From contig NZ_JXXK01000020.1 of assembly GCF_000949455.1 (NCBI RefSeq), forward strand, positions 4,531 through 68,530: a DNA stretch of 64,000 nucleotides. The letters are read 5' to 3'. The DNA comes from Ruthenibacterium lactatiformans. Its GTDB lineage: Bacteria; Bacillota; Clostridia; Oscillospirales; Ruminococcaceae. The notes below the pieces were generated by a model. The model saw only the letters and a list, made by a program, of their open reading frames with translations, made no database searches and was not told the DNA's origin. Below, one piece after another: positions 45,614 to 54,300 of the stretch; the stretch's first letter is position 1, and each line of letters begins with the position of its first letter. The position numbers and the translations under genes are program-made.

Positions 45614-46286
45614 ATTTCTGTCTGCCAGTTCTCTGTTTGCTGTCCTGCTCACGCTGGGAGCCTATGAGCTTGGTTGTCTTTGCCAGCAGCGGACGGGACT
45701 TGCTGTGTGCAGTCCCATCCTGTTGGGGGCGGTGGGGGCAGCCTTTGTGCTGAGTGTGTTGGGCATTCCGGTTCCGGTATACCGCCAGGGATGCGAGACC
45801 TTCTCCTGGCTGCTGACCCCGGCCACCGTATGTCTGGCTGTCCCGCTGCATACCCGGTTCTCCCGCCTGCAGCGGAATCTGCCTGCCCTGCTGGCCGGGA
45901 TAACGGCAGGTACGCTGACCAGTCTTCTGGGCATCGGCGGGCTGTGCTGGATCATGGAGCTGGACAGTGCTCTCACTGCCTCGCTACTGCCCAAAAGCAT
46001 CACGACTGCCATGGGCATTGTGGTCAGTGAAGCGATGGGAGGCGATAGTGCCATCACAACGGCAGCCATCATTGCGACCGGTATTCTCGGCAGCGTGACA
46101 GGGCCTGCGTTTTGCCGGCTGTTTCGTCTGACCAGTCCGGCGGCCAAAGGGGTGGCTTTTGGTACCGCAGCCCATGTCATTGGTACCAGCAAGGCCGCTG
46201 AGTATGGCCCCACCGCCGAGGCTGCCGGCAGCCTGGCAATGGTGGTGGCCGGTGTGATGACGGCGGTACTTTGCCCTCTGCTGTGA
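45606..46286 (+). CDS. lrgB: LrgB-family membrane protein
   Basis: 226-aa polytopic protein with the LrgB hallmark LLPKSITTAMGIVVSEAMGG and TAAHVIGTSKAAEYG. It overlaps lrgA by 8 bases, and ACGGAGG sits before its ATG. Together they form a two-component carrier, probably for a C3 hydroxyacid such as glycerate given the upstream kinase. Confidence 0.9.
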   Translation: MAEFLSASSLFAVLLTLGAYELGCLCQQRTGLAVCSPILLGAVGAAFVLSVLGIPVPVYRQGCETFSWLLTPATVCLAVPLHTRFSRLQRNLPALLAGITAGTLTSLLGIGGLCWIMELDSALTASLLPKSITTAMGIVVSEAMGGDSAITTAAIIATGILGSVTGPAFCRLFRLTSPAAKGVAFGTAAHVIGTSKAAEYGPTAEAAGSLAMVVAGVMTAVLCPLL

Positions 46287-46301
46287 GGAAGGAATATCCG
46301 G

Positions 46302-47636
46302 ATGAAAGGAAGAAAAGATCTGTTTGCCAAAAGTGATTGGAGAGCCATCGCCGGACTGTGTGTGCCTTCACTGCTTTCCATTGCGGTCATGCTGCTGTAC
46401 AACATGGCCGATATGTATTTTGTGGGATGGATGGGGCAGGTCAGCGCCGTGGCAGCGGTATCATTGGTAGGACCGGTTTACTCGCTGCTCATGGCAGTGT
46501 CCACCATGCTGGGGAACGGTGCCTGTACCCGCATCGCTCAAGCTCTGGGCCGGGGAGACGAGGAAACAGTACACCGCTGTACTGCGCTCTGCTTCTGGGG
46601 AAGTTTGGAATTCGGGATGGTATTTGCGCTGATCTGTTTTGTGGGACAGCGGGCTATTCTGCAATTGTTGGGGGCAAATGAGGAAATGTGGTCGGCTGCT
46701 CGCAGCTATATGCTGGTAATAGCAGCTGGTGCGCCGCTGTTGTTGCTCAACCACACCTGGGCCGGTGCGCTGCGTGGGCAGGGAAAAGTGATGATCAGCT
46801 TCATCGGCAGCATGATAGGAACTTTTGTTAATATTCTTTTAGACCCGGTGTTCATATTAGGATTGAATCTGGGAGTGGGTGGTGCGGCTGTGGCTACCGT
46901 GCTCAGCAACGCACTGGCTGCGGGGTACTACTTTATGCAAAGCCATACCAAGCGCTGCACCTTGGAACTGCACCCTCGCTATGCCCGGGATCTGGCCATT
47001 CTGGGAGATCTGCTGGCTTTGGGGTTGCCCAATGCCGTCAGTACCGGGTTGAGCGGGCTGGCACATACCTTTAGTAACCGGTTGCTGGTGGGTTACGGTA
47101 TCGCTGCCGTGGCAGCCATGGGAGCGGTAGGGAAAGCTACCATGTTGGTGACTATGGTACAGATGGGGTTGTGTATGGGGGTACAGCCATTGCTGGCTTA
47201 TTGCTATGGTGAAAAGAACTGGCAGCGGCTGCGCTTCCTGGTGCACAAGATGTTGGGGCTGACCTTGACCCTGGGAGTGGTGCTTACAGCGGTTCTTTTT
47301 GCGGGACGGGAGACCATTATCGGGCTGTTTTTACAAGATACTGCGACCGCTGCCCTAGGCGCTCGACTATTGATTTTGCACATGCTGCTGGGACCTTTCA
47401 TTGGGCTGTACTATCTGGCAATCAACTTTTTGCAAGCCGGAGGCAATGCTCCCGCAGCCACTTTGACTTCGGCTCTACGACAAGGCGTGTTGCTGATTCC
47501 TTTGCTCTACCTATTGGAATATTGGTTAGGACTGAATGGCCTGGCTTTTGCCACGGTGGCAGCAGATGCCGTCTCAATGTTGGTGGCCGGGGGGCTGGCT
47601 TTACGCCAGTATCGTCGGGCAGCGAACATAACGTGA
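46302..47636 (+). CDS. MATE-family efflux transporter
   Basis: 444-aa transporter with about 12 membrane segments in two homologous halves (SLLSIAVMLLYNMADMYFVG; SGLAHTFSNRLLVGYGI). It uses Na+ or H+ to export cationic compounds, though gut members are often of unknown substrate. It starts 15 bases after lrgB and ends at a strong terminator, so it may be the last gene of that transcript. Confidence 0.9.
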   Translation: MKGRKDLFAKSDWRAIAGLCVPSLLSIAVMLLYNMADMYFVGWMGQVSAVAAVSLVGPVYSLLMAVSTMLGNGACTRIAQALGRGDEETVHRCTALCFWGSLEFGMVFALICFVGQRAILQLLGANEEMWSAARSYMLVIAAGAPLLLLNHTWAGALRGQGKVMISFIGSMIGTFVNILLDPVFILGLNLGVGGAAVATVLSNALAAGYYFMQSHTKRCTLELHPRYARDLAILGDLLALGLPNAVSTGLSGLAHTFSNRLLVGYGIAAVAAMGAVGKATMLVTMVQMGLCMGVQPLLAYCYGEKNWQRLRFLVHKMLGLTLTLGVVLTAVLFAGRETIIGLFLQDTATAALGARLLILHMLLGPFIGLYYLAINFLQAGGNAPAATLTSALRQGVLLIPLLYLLEYWLGLNGLAFATVAADAVSMLVAGGLALRQYRRAANIT

Positions 47637-47666
47637 GAATTCCTCTACTTACATCTTTGAAGAAAC

Positions 47667-47706
47667 AAAACCTCGCAGCCGATGAAGTTGCCGGCTGCGA
47701 GGTTTT
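47667..47706. terminator. bidirectional terminator
   Basis: Perfect 14-bp stem AAAACCTCGCAGCC / GGCTGCGAGGTTTT around 12 bases, with T on the plus strand and A on the other. It separates the MATE gene from the convergent histidine kinase gene. Confidence 0.9.
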
Positions 47707-47720
47707 TACTTTGTATATTT

Positions 47721-48803
47721 TCAGGATTTCTGAGAAGGAAGATTCACCTGAAAACAGCTGCCCTGGCCAGGGGCGCTCTGCACGGTGACGGTACCGCCGT
47801 GCAGGGTGACAATTCTATGTACCAGGGCCAGACCCAGGCCGTTGCCCTCGGTTTTATGGGAAGTGTCCCCCTGGTAGAATCGATCGAAAATATGTCCCTG
47901 GGTAACCTGATCCATGCCGGGGCCGCGGTCTGTCACTGCCACCGTCATCCCGTCAGAGGTTTTGCGCAGGCTCAGGGTCACAATACCTCCTTCGGAGGAA
48001 AACTTGGCGGCGTTGTCCAGCAGATTCACCCAGACCTCCTTGAGTAGCCCCTCGTTTCCGATATAGATGCACTCGTCGCTTTCGGGGATAAGGACCTCGA
48101 TGGTGACCTCTTTTTTTGGCCGCCATTTCTTCTCCACGAGCAGGGTACTCTGGCGTAGTTGCTCAGCCAAAGGGAAAGGGGTGGTGTCGGTGAGAATGGT
48201 CTGTGCCTCAACCCGGGAGAGGGCCAGTACGCTGTTGGCCAGTGCGGCCAGCCGCTTGCTCTCCGATGTGATGATGTTCAGGTATTCCCGCTGCTCTTCG
48301 CGCGGCATTTCCTCATCTTCCAGGAGCAGATCGGCAAAACCGCCGATGGAGGTGATGGGGGTCTTGAACTCGTGGGAAAAATTGTTGATAAAGTCTTTGC
48401 GCAAAATTTCGGTGCCGCCTAGTTCCTCCGCCGCCTTGTTAAAAGCAGTAGTGAACTCTCGCAATTCCAGCGGGCGCATCCAGCCGGAACAAGCCATGCG
48501 CACCGAAAAATCCCCTCCGGCCAGCTGCTGCATGGCGCGTACCATTCCCCGTACGGGGTTCAAGATGACCTTGCGGATCATAACGACCATGCTGATGCCA
48601 ATGAGAATGGCCGCCACGTAAATTACAATCATCACCGCGTCGGGACGCAACAGTTCATCCAGTTGAATCCAATGAAACTGCATAGCCACCCAGGCAGCAG
48701 CTGCTGTGAAGCCCAGTACTGTCAACAGAATGAAAAAGAGGTTCAGGGTCAGCAACATGGTCAGGTTGAAGGTAAACAGCCATTCCTTAATCTTCTTCCA
48801 CAT
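47721..48803 (-). CDS. sensor histidine kinase
   Basis: 360-aa kinase with two membrane helices (about residues 12-38 and 58-78) and almost no external loop. A HAMP region is followed by the H-box FSHEFKTPITS and by N, G1 and G2 boxes (LLDNAAKFS, DRGPGMD, GNGLGLALV). The small sensor part suggests membrane- or envelope-stress sensing, as in the BceS/VanS-like kinases. ATG at 48803 has GGAG 8 bases upstream and overlaps the regulator gene end by 17 bases. Confidence 0.92.
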   Translation of the reverse strand: MWKKIKEWLFTFNLTMLLTLNLFFILLTVLGFTAAAAWVAMQFHWIQLDELLRPDAVMIVIYVAAILIGISMVVMIRKVILNPVRGMVRAMQQLAGGDFSVRMACSGWMRPLELREFTTAFNKAAEELGGTEILRKDFINNFSHEFKTPITSIGGFADLLLEDEEMPREEQREYLNIITSESKRLAALANSVLALSRVEAQTILTDTTPFPLAEQLRQSTLLVEKKWRPKKEVTIEVLIPESDECIYIGNEGLLKEVWVNLLDNAAKFSSEGGIVTLSLRKTSDGMTVAVTDRGPGMDQVTQGHIFDRFYQGDTSHKTEGNGLGLALVHRIVTLHGGTVTVQSAPGQGSCFQVNLPSQKS

Positions 48804-49482
48804 AGTCATCTCCTTTTCTCACAGCCCGGTATCCTAAGCTGCGTACCGTTTGAATCTCAAACTCCGGCCAGTCGAAAAAACGAGTGCGCAGACGGTTGAT
48901 GTGGACTGTGACCGTCCGCTCGTCAGTCTCTGAATCCAGCCCCCAAATCTCGTCCAGCAACTGCAGACGGGTGAAGGTGCGGTCTGGGTAGGCCAGCAAC
49001 TTGTAGAGCAGTTCGAACTCCTTGGGAGGAAGCGAAACCGACTCGTGTCCCCGACGTACTGTCCGAGCGTCGTAGTCCAATACTGCATCGCCAACCGTGA
49101 TTTTCCGCTCATCCACAATGTGGGCCCGGCGCAGCAAGGCTTTAATGCGCAACAGCATTTCTTCCTTATCCACTGGTTTGGTTATGTAGTCATCGGTACC
49201 CACCAGAAACCCATGGTGTTTGTCTTCTGGCAAGGCCCGGGCGGTGACCATAAGGATGGGCAACAGGCTGCCGGATTCCCGGATGGTACGGGTCAGGGCG
49301 AAGCCGTCCAGCTTGGGCATCATCACATCACAAAGTAGCAAATCGATCTGGTAGTGGTCCAGCTTGTTCAGAGCTTCTTCACCGTCAAAGGCGGAGATGG
49401 GCTCATACCCGGCCCGGCGCAGGATTGCGCAGAAAAGCCGATTTGTATTGGCGTCATCCTCAGCCACCAAAATCTTGAACAT
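48787..49482 (-). CDS. OmpR-family response regulator
   Basis: 231-aa regulator. The receiver domain has Asp52 in LLLCDVMMPKLDG and the Lys in LPILMVTARA...DYITKPVD. The C-terminal winged helix includes LPPKEFELLYKLLAYPDRTF. It is the cognate partner of the overlapping kinase gene. TTGACC direct repeats with 11-bp spacing in the upstream region are of the kind OmpR-type regulators bind. Confidence 0.93.
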   Translation of the reverse strand: MFKILVAEDDANTNRLFCAILRRAGYEPISAFDGEEALNKLDHYQIDLLLCDVMMPKLDGFALTRTIRESGSLLPILMVTARALPEDKHHGFLVGTDDYITKPVDKEEMLLRIKALLRRAHIVDERKITVGDAVLDYDARTVRRGHESVSLPPKEFELLYKLLAYPDRTFTRLQLLDEIWGLDSETDERTVTVHINRLRTRFFDWPEFEIQTVRSLGYRAVRKGDDYVEED

Positions 49483-49570
49483 CTGCAGTCCTCCGTTTGT
49501 ATTTTATCTATTCTTAATTATAGCACGTTCAGTATACGCCACAAATATCAACAAAAGATAAACGTCTTTG

Positions 49571-49587
49571 TTGACCATATGTTGACC
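49571..49587 (+). promoter_or_regulatory. TTGACC direct repeat, candidate response-regulator site
   Basis: TTGACC at 49571 and 49582, exactly 11 bp apart, about one DNA turn. They lie between the divergent response regulator gene and the 36-aa peptide gene. OmpR-type dimers usually bind such repeats. That this regulator binds here is inference. Confidence 0.5.
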
Positions 49588-49660
49588 TGGAAAGTGTATC
49601 CTCATAGGCGTTGAAAGAAAGCAATGTTCCAAAACCTAAACCAGATCAGGAGGAAATACT

Positions 49661-49771
49661 ATGCGTAACACCCTGTTTAACCCCTGCTGCATCACTGCTT
49701 TACTTGTAGGCTGTATCGGTGCTGTTGGTGTTGCCTGCGTTGTTTTATACAGAAAAAAACACCACTGCTGA
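49661..49771 (+). CDS. 36-aa Cys-rich membrane peptide
   Basis: Short gene with an excellent AGGAGG 7 bases before the ATG. The product has an N-terminal NPCC, one membrane helix with several small residues and Cys (ITALLVGCIGAVGVACVVLY) and a RKKHHC tail. It lies just downstream of the TTGACC repeats and 22 bp before the first SDR gene, so it is probably the first product of a two-component-regulated transcript. It could act on the kinase or transport proteins; no family is recognised. Confidence 0.6.
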   Translation: MRNTLFNPCCITALLVGCIGAVGVACVVLYRKKHHC

Positions 49772-49793
49772 GAAATGTAAGGAGGAACTCACC

Positions 49794-50855
49794 ATGAAAA
49801 CCATCAGTAATCAGAAAACCGATTCGTCCATCTATCTTGTTACCGGAGCCGCCGGTTTTTTGGGCGGTACGGTCTGCCGTCAACTGGTAGCCCGAGGAGA
49901 TCGGGTTCGGGCCTTCGTTCTACCGGGAGACAAGGCTGAGCAGTATGTCCCCGTCCAGGCAGAAATCTGTGAAGGCGATCTCACCGACCCGGTGTCATTG
50001 GAGCGCTTTTTCGACGTGGAACCAGATGTGACTATCAACGTCATCCACTGCGCTTCCATTGTTACTGTGAATCCTGATTACAGCCAGAAGGTCATGGACG
50101 TAAACGTGGGCGGCACCCAAAATATCATTGAACGCTGCCTGAAGGCCGAGACCTTTGGCAAGTTGGTCTATGTCAGTTCTACCGGCGCCATCCCTGAACT
50201 GCCCAAGGGACAAAAAATTACCGAGGTGGACCAATTTGAGCCGGAAAAGACTCCAGACCGGGTCCGGGGCTGTTACAGCCAGAGTAAAGCCCTGGCGACC
50301 CAGGCGGTGCTGGATGCCGTGCATGTGAAGGGTCTGAATGCCTGTGTGGTCCACCCTTCCGGGATCATGGGGCCCGAGGACTATGCGATGGGTGAGACTA
50401 CTGGCACTATGGTCAAGATCATCAATGGTGAGATGCCGATGGGAATCGACGGTACCTTCAACCTCTGTGATGTGCGGGACCTGGCCGCGGGCTGTATCGC
50501 AGCCGTGGACAAGGGGCGCAAGGGGGAATGCTACATTCTGGGCAACAAGGAAGTCCGGTTCAAAGACTTTGCCAAGCTGGTGGCAGAAGAGGCGGAGTGC
50601 AAGGCCCCCCGCCTGTTCCTACCCTGCGGGGTAGCCAACTTTGTGGCGGGTATTACCGAAAAAAAGGCCAAAAAGACTGGCGAAAAGCCGCTGCTGACAA
50701 CCTTCTCCATCTACAATCTGGCCCGCAATAATGACTTCGATTCCTCCAAGGCTCAGCGGGAGCTGGGTTACCATACCCGTAGCTACCGGGAAACCATGCA
50801 CGATGAGATCGCCTGGCTGAAAGCAACGGGCAAAATTGGCGCCGTGCGGGTGTGA
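49794..50855 (+). CDS. NAD(P)-dependent epimerase/reductase (extended SDR)
   Basis: 353-aa extended short-chain dehydrogenase. It has the cofactor motif VTGAAGFLGG, YVSSTGA with the catalytic Ser, and the YxxxK triad in CYSQSKALA. It resembles dihydroflavonol-reductase or sterol-dehydrogenase-like enzymes, and the substrate is unknown. AAGGAGG precedes the ATG. It is followed after 13 bp by a classical SDR. Confidence 0.88.
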   Translation: MKTISNQKTDSSIYLVTGAAGFLGGTVCRQLVARGDRVRAFVLPGDKAEQYVPVQAEICEGDLTDPVSLERFFDVEPDVTINVIHCASIVTVNPDYSQKVMDVNVGGTQNIIERCLKAETFGKLVYVSSTGAIPELPKGQKITEVDQFEPEKTPDRVRGCYSQSKALATQAVLDAVHVKGLNACVVHPSGIMGPEDYAMGETTGTMVKIINGEMPMGIDGTFNLCDVRDLAAGCIAAVDKGRKGECYILGNKEVRFKDFAKLVAEEAECKAPRLFLPCGVANFVAGITEKKAKKTGEKPLLTTFSIYNLARNNDFDSSKAQRELGYHTRSYRETMHDEIAWLKATGKIGAVRV

Positions 50856-50868
50856 AAGGACGAGCACC

Positions 50869-51705
50869 ATGGAAAAAATCAACAAGAAAATCTGTGTCAT
50901 CACCGGCGGCAGCAGTGGGATCGGTCTGGCCACAGCATTTCGTATGGGGCGCAAGGGCTATACCCTGGTGCTGGCTGCCCGTACGCCGGCAAAGATGGAG
51001 AAGGCGATTGCCCGCTTGAAAGAAGAACAACTTGAGGTTACAGCCTGCCGCTGTGACATCAGTGACTGGGAGAGTGTACAGAAAATGGCTGCCTACGCTC
51101 AGAGCCTCGGAGAGGTGAGCATTGTGCTGCACATTGCGGGCATGAGTCCCCACATGGGGAATGCGGAAGCAATCATGCGGGGCAACGCTTTGGGAACCGT
51201 ACACATCCATGATGCGTTTTACCCCATTTTGGCACGAGGGGGATGTCTGGTGGATACTTCTTCCATGTCTGCATACCTGACGCCAGAGTTTATCATGCCC
51301 AAGAAAGCATTTCCCCTGGCCTCTACCGACCGAGACGCATTCTTGCGCAAAATGGTGGCTCGGGTGAATCTGCTTCCCCCCAAAAGCCGGGCTGGTGCGG
51401 CCTACGCCATCAGCAAGTATTTTGTTATTCAGTATGCCAAAAAAGAAGCTGCTCGCTTTGGCAAACGTGGAGTACGGGTACTTTCTATCACACCGGGCAA
51501 CTTTGATACCCCCATGGGTGAACTGGAAAAAGAGGAGGCGGCAAACTACCTGAGATACAACGCAATCCAACGGCTGGGGCGTCCTGATGAGATCGCTGCC
51601 CTGTTCGCTGCCGTTAGCGATCCGGAGATGGGCTATCTGACAGGATGTGATATCCTCTGCGATGGAGGCTGCATCGCTGGGGGCGCCAAAGCCCTGGGAG
51701 GGTGA
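50869..51705 (+). CDS. classical short-chain dehydrogenase/reductase
   Basis: 278-aa SDR oxidoreductase. It has the cofactor motif ITGGSSGIGLA, the catalytic DTSSMSAY region and YAISKYFV (YxxxK). A proline-rich insertion of about 30 residues lies between the Ser and Tyr motifs, and the C-terminus is glycine-rich (DGGCIAGGAKALGG). The substrate may be a steroid or other lipophilic ketone as in related gut enzymes, but this is not shown. ATG at 50869 has AAAGGA 8 bases upstream. Confidence 0.88.
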   Translation: MEKINKKICVITGGSSGIGLATAFRMGRKGYTLVLAARTPAKMEKAIARLKEEQLEVTACRCDISDWESVQKMAAYAQSLGEVSIVLHIAGMSPHMGNAEAIMRGNALGTVHIHDAFYPILARGGCLVDTSSMSAYLTPEFIMPKKAFPLASTDRDAFLRKMVARVNLLPPKSRAGAAYAISKYFVIQYAKKEAARFGKRGVRVLSITPGNFDTPMGELEKEEAANYLRYNAIQRLGRPDEIAALFAAVSDPEMGYLTGCDILCDGGCIAGGAKALGG

Positions 51706-51845
51706 GAGCTTTGCCCGGAAAAATGGATGGCAAACCGGAAAAAAATATTTTGTTCACATGAATAACACAGATGTCCTTTTTATGAGCAGCAAAACAACCG
51801 CTCATAAGCAAGAAAAATCATGAAAATGAAAAGGTGGTTTTAAAT

Positions 51846-52342
51846 ATGGAACAGACCGTTTACACACAGCAGAGGCAGCAGGCATATCAGCAGATTCTGG
51901 AGGAAATCAAGGTCAATGCCAAAAGGCGGAACGACTTTGAAAACGCGATCACGGAGCACATTTATCGGTGGTGGGCTCAGTGGAAACCGGACTATGAAGG
52001 GTGGCTGCAATGTGCGGACAGTCTCTATGCAAGGGAGGCTGTGATCGATGCCATTGGACAAGAACCTCAACGGTATGCCGATTACCGTCGATCCATGAAG
52101 GGGCAACGAGACGCCTTCGATATGGATATGGGGCCGATTCAGACTTTTGTGGTGGAAGGGAACACGGTTGCTTTCAATTACCGGATGTATATGACGCCGA
52201 AGATGGATATGGGGGCGTTGAAAAAGGAAAAACCGTGGTGTTAAAGGTGTCTGAATTCAACACATTTGATAACGTGGACGGGTACGAAGAACCCATGGTG
52301 ACGCATCTGCAGCTGCTGGCAACGGGTTTGCCAAACAGGTAA
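51846..52342 (+). pseudogene. NTF2/SnoaL-like protein with a frameshift
   Basis: The frame from ATG 51846 (MEQTVYTQQRQQAYQQILEE) runs to a TAA at 52244 right after a GGGGG run at 52211-52215. Removing one G restores a sensible continuation (KGKTVVLKVSEFNTF, then DNVDGYEEPMVTHLQLLA) to the TAA at 52342. The repaired product would be about 165 aa and resembles NTF2-like/SnoaL polyketide-cyclase-type proteins. It follows the two SDR genes. It could be a true recent mutation, a phase-variable tract, or a sequencing error. Confidence 0.65.
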
Positions 52343-52557
52343 TGGCTCGGACAGCTTTGTGCGGATGTCCCTTTGACGGATCAGCGGCCCTTCCGGAACT
52401 GCGTCGCGAGGCTCTCTTAAAAAAGCGGACGCGAAGATAGATTGAAAAAACGCCTGTGAAATTTTTCGGCAAAAGACGGGACGACCGCTAAAGTTGGACC
52501 CTTTTTCTTAGCAGGAAACAACAAGGGATAAAACATTTCCGGGGTCCATGTTGCCCG
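52343..52557. other. non-coding, degraded stretch
   Basis: No convincing gene. Two inverted repeats interleave: GGACCC with GGGTCC, and CTTAGC with GCTAAG (about 52495-52562). It may be the remains of a mobile element end. Confidence 0.3.
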
Positions 52558-52959
52558 CTAAGTAATCTCTACTTTACCCCTGGGGTAAGCCTTATTGGCG
52601 GAAAATATCTTTAGCGACAGCCATACATACTCCGCGATGGAAGTGCTTGCTGTTTCCAGCTGCTTGCCTGAGCACATGTCCTGCCACTCTTCATCGCTCG
52701 CCTGGTATTTTTCTGGGCCATAGGCACAATCCACCATGCAGGTGAACCGGCTAGTAATCCGTGCACCTACAGGGGAGCGAGGAAGCCGGAAATTGGTCAT
52801 GACGAAGAACAACTTGCCCTGACCTTCTACCGTAAAAGACTAGGAAATCTGGATGTTGAAGGAGGAGAGGCTCTCGTCGTTTATATGGAAATTTCCTGCG
52901 CTCTCAAGGGAGTCTCCTAGGCGTAAGGCGAATGTAGGCCGGAATACCTGTGGGATCAT
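52558..52959 (-). pseudogene. degraded gene with an in-frame stop
   Basis: One minus-strand frame runs from ATG 52959 (MIPQVFRPTFALRLGDSLES) to the TAA at 52558, interrupted only by TAG at 52842-52840 (codon 40). The downstream part reads like real protein (LFFVMTNFRLPRSPVGARIT, SRFTCMVDCAYGPEKYQ). I do not recognise the family. There is no ribosome binding site at the internal Met. Confidence 0.4.
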
Positions 52960-53031
52960 TCCAGCTGTATATGCATGCGGTTTGGGGAAAGAACCCGGCA
53001 GACTATGACCTTGTGGCCGATGTTAAAGTAG

Positions 53032-53217
53032 AGATATCCTTTACCAGTATCTGGACTCTTCTACAAGAGTGATGACGGTGCAGTAATTACAGGTAAAAAG
53101 AAAATCACTTCCGATACGCTACTCGGTTACTATGCGGTTGAGTTTGAAGCCTTGTGGCGGGCGGTGTTTAGTGGAAAGATAGATGAAAACGTGAAGATGT
53201 TACGGGCGATGATGTAA
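53032..53217 (+). pseudogene. gene fragment (C-terminal piece)
   Basis: A 61-codon frame without a start codon, preceded by an in-frame TAG, ends at TAA 53217. It has protein-like composition (GLFYKSDDGAVITGKKKIT, GYYAVEFEALWRAVFSGKID). Probably the 3' remnant of a deleted gene; the family is unknown. Confidence 0.3.
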
Positions 53218-53301
53218 CATAATCCAAAAGGAAAAGTCTATTGAATGAAGTAAAACAAACTGCTAGAAGCAGGTTACACAGCAACATATATGTAAAGAAG
53301 G

Positions 53302-53334
53302 GTGTTGGCCACATTGTGGCCAGCACTCTTTTTT
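53302..53334 (+). terminator. intrinsic terminator
   Basis: GTGTTGGCCAC, 3-base loop, GTGGCCAGCAC (one wobble), then TCTTTTTT. It marks the end of the decayed block. Confidence 0.82.
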
Positions 53335-53547
53335 GTTTCGACAATATATTATAAAAAACACCATCTTTCGAAAATTATCGACTTGCAGACTTGCGTTGAT
53401 AGTACCGGAGGGCGGCGTTTTTTATTGCTGTGTCTGCAGAAGGCAACTTCTTTTGATGAAATATAAATTTTTTATTTAAATGTATCAAAAGTTGTTAGGT
53501 TTAGGCGATAAGATACCCCCATAGCAAAGGAAGGGAGGGAAACCGCG

Positions 53548-53868
53548 GTGCGGCCGAATGAACGGCGCAGGAAAATCCTTGAATTGATGAATCTGCGTCG
53601 GTATGACACCATGCAACATCTGGCCGAAGAGTTCGGCGTATCGCGGATGACGATCTATAGGGACTTCCTTACTCTTGCCGAGGAGTATCCGTTTATTCAT
53701 ACGATCGGTCGTAGCGGGGGTGTTTCTCTGCCAGATGGATATTACTTAAGCAGAAAGTATCTAAGTCCTGATCAGGCAGATGCTATTCGGAGAAATCTGA
53801 ACAATGTCACTGCCCAAGATCGTGAAATATTCCAAAGTATCCTGAACGACTTTGCTTGGTCTGAGTAA
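53548..53868 (+). CDS. DeoR-type helix-turn-helix regulator
   Basis: 106-aa protein made of a DeoR-like winged helix only (RRRKILELMNLRRYDTMQHLAEEFGVSRMTIYRD, quoted in parts: RRKILELMNLRRYD and GVSRMTIYRDFLTL). It lacks a sugar-phosphate sensor domain. The GTG at 53548 has GGGAGGG 8 bases upstream. It stands at the left of region C and may control the helicase/recombinase genes. Confidence 0.8.
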   Translation: MRPNERRRKILELMNLRRYDTMQHLAEEFGVSRMTIYRDFLTLAEEYPFIHTIGRSGGVSLPDGYYLSRKYLSPDQADAIRRNLNNVTAQDREIFQSILNDFAWSE

Positions 53869-53907
53869 TCAGATCGCACCTTGACAACTGAATACCCAGC
53901 ACGGAGG

Positions 53908-54300
53908 CACGTTCCCGGAGCAGGAAGCGTGATCAGAGAAGCGCCATGACGTAAAATCAGCACCCAGCAAGAGGGACAAGATTGTACTGAGCGATCCATT
54001 CTACTGAAAAAGCAGCGAAAACTGCTTCGCCATGATCTGCAAGGGAGATAATGATACGCCTGTTGCCCCGCACGTCAGACGGGGTGGCCGACCTTGGGTT
54101 GAAATCCTTAGACCCTTGGAACACCAGTGAAAGCTGCGCAAGCGGCTTGCCGAACGAAAGTGAACCGTGTTCCCGGATGCCAGGGGGCGAGCTGCAAATA
54201 TGGCATTTCTGCATGTTATTCTCTTTTCCTGAACATCAACAGCCCCATGTGTTGATGTCGAACCCGTGCGGCGCAGTGCAAGCCACTGCGCCGTATTATT
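53908..54300 (+). ncRNA. candidate structured RNA upstream of the DinG-type helicase
   Basis: About 400 bp without a gene, holding a series of stem-loops. At 53908-53931 CACGTTCC pairs with GGAAGCGTG (one bulge), and at 54010-54027 AAGCAG pairs with CTGCTT. CCCCG/CGGGG lies near 54066-54084. AAGCTGC and GCGGCTT flank a GCAA tetraloop near 54131-54148. ATGCCA/TGGCAT spans 54177-54206, and ACATCAACA/TGTTGATGT spans 54233-54258. It ends with a perfect 10-bp terminator-like stem (54269-54293) and TATTATTTT. A TTGACA at 53881 could be a -35, but no matching -10 is seen. The RNA itself is inference. Confidence 0.4.

Noticed and set aside
52495..52562. interleaved inverted repeats that could form a pseudoknot
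   Set aside because: Stems are only 5-6 bp in a decayed region; chance is likely.
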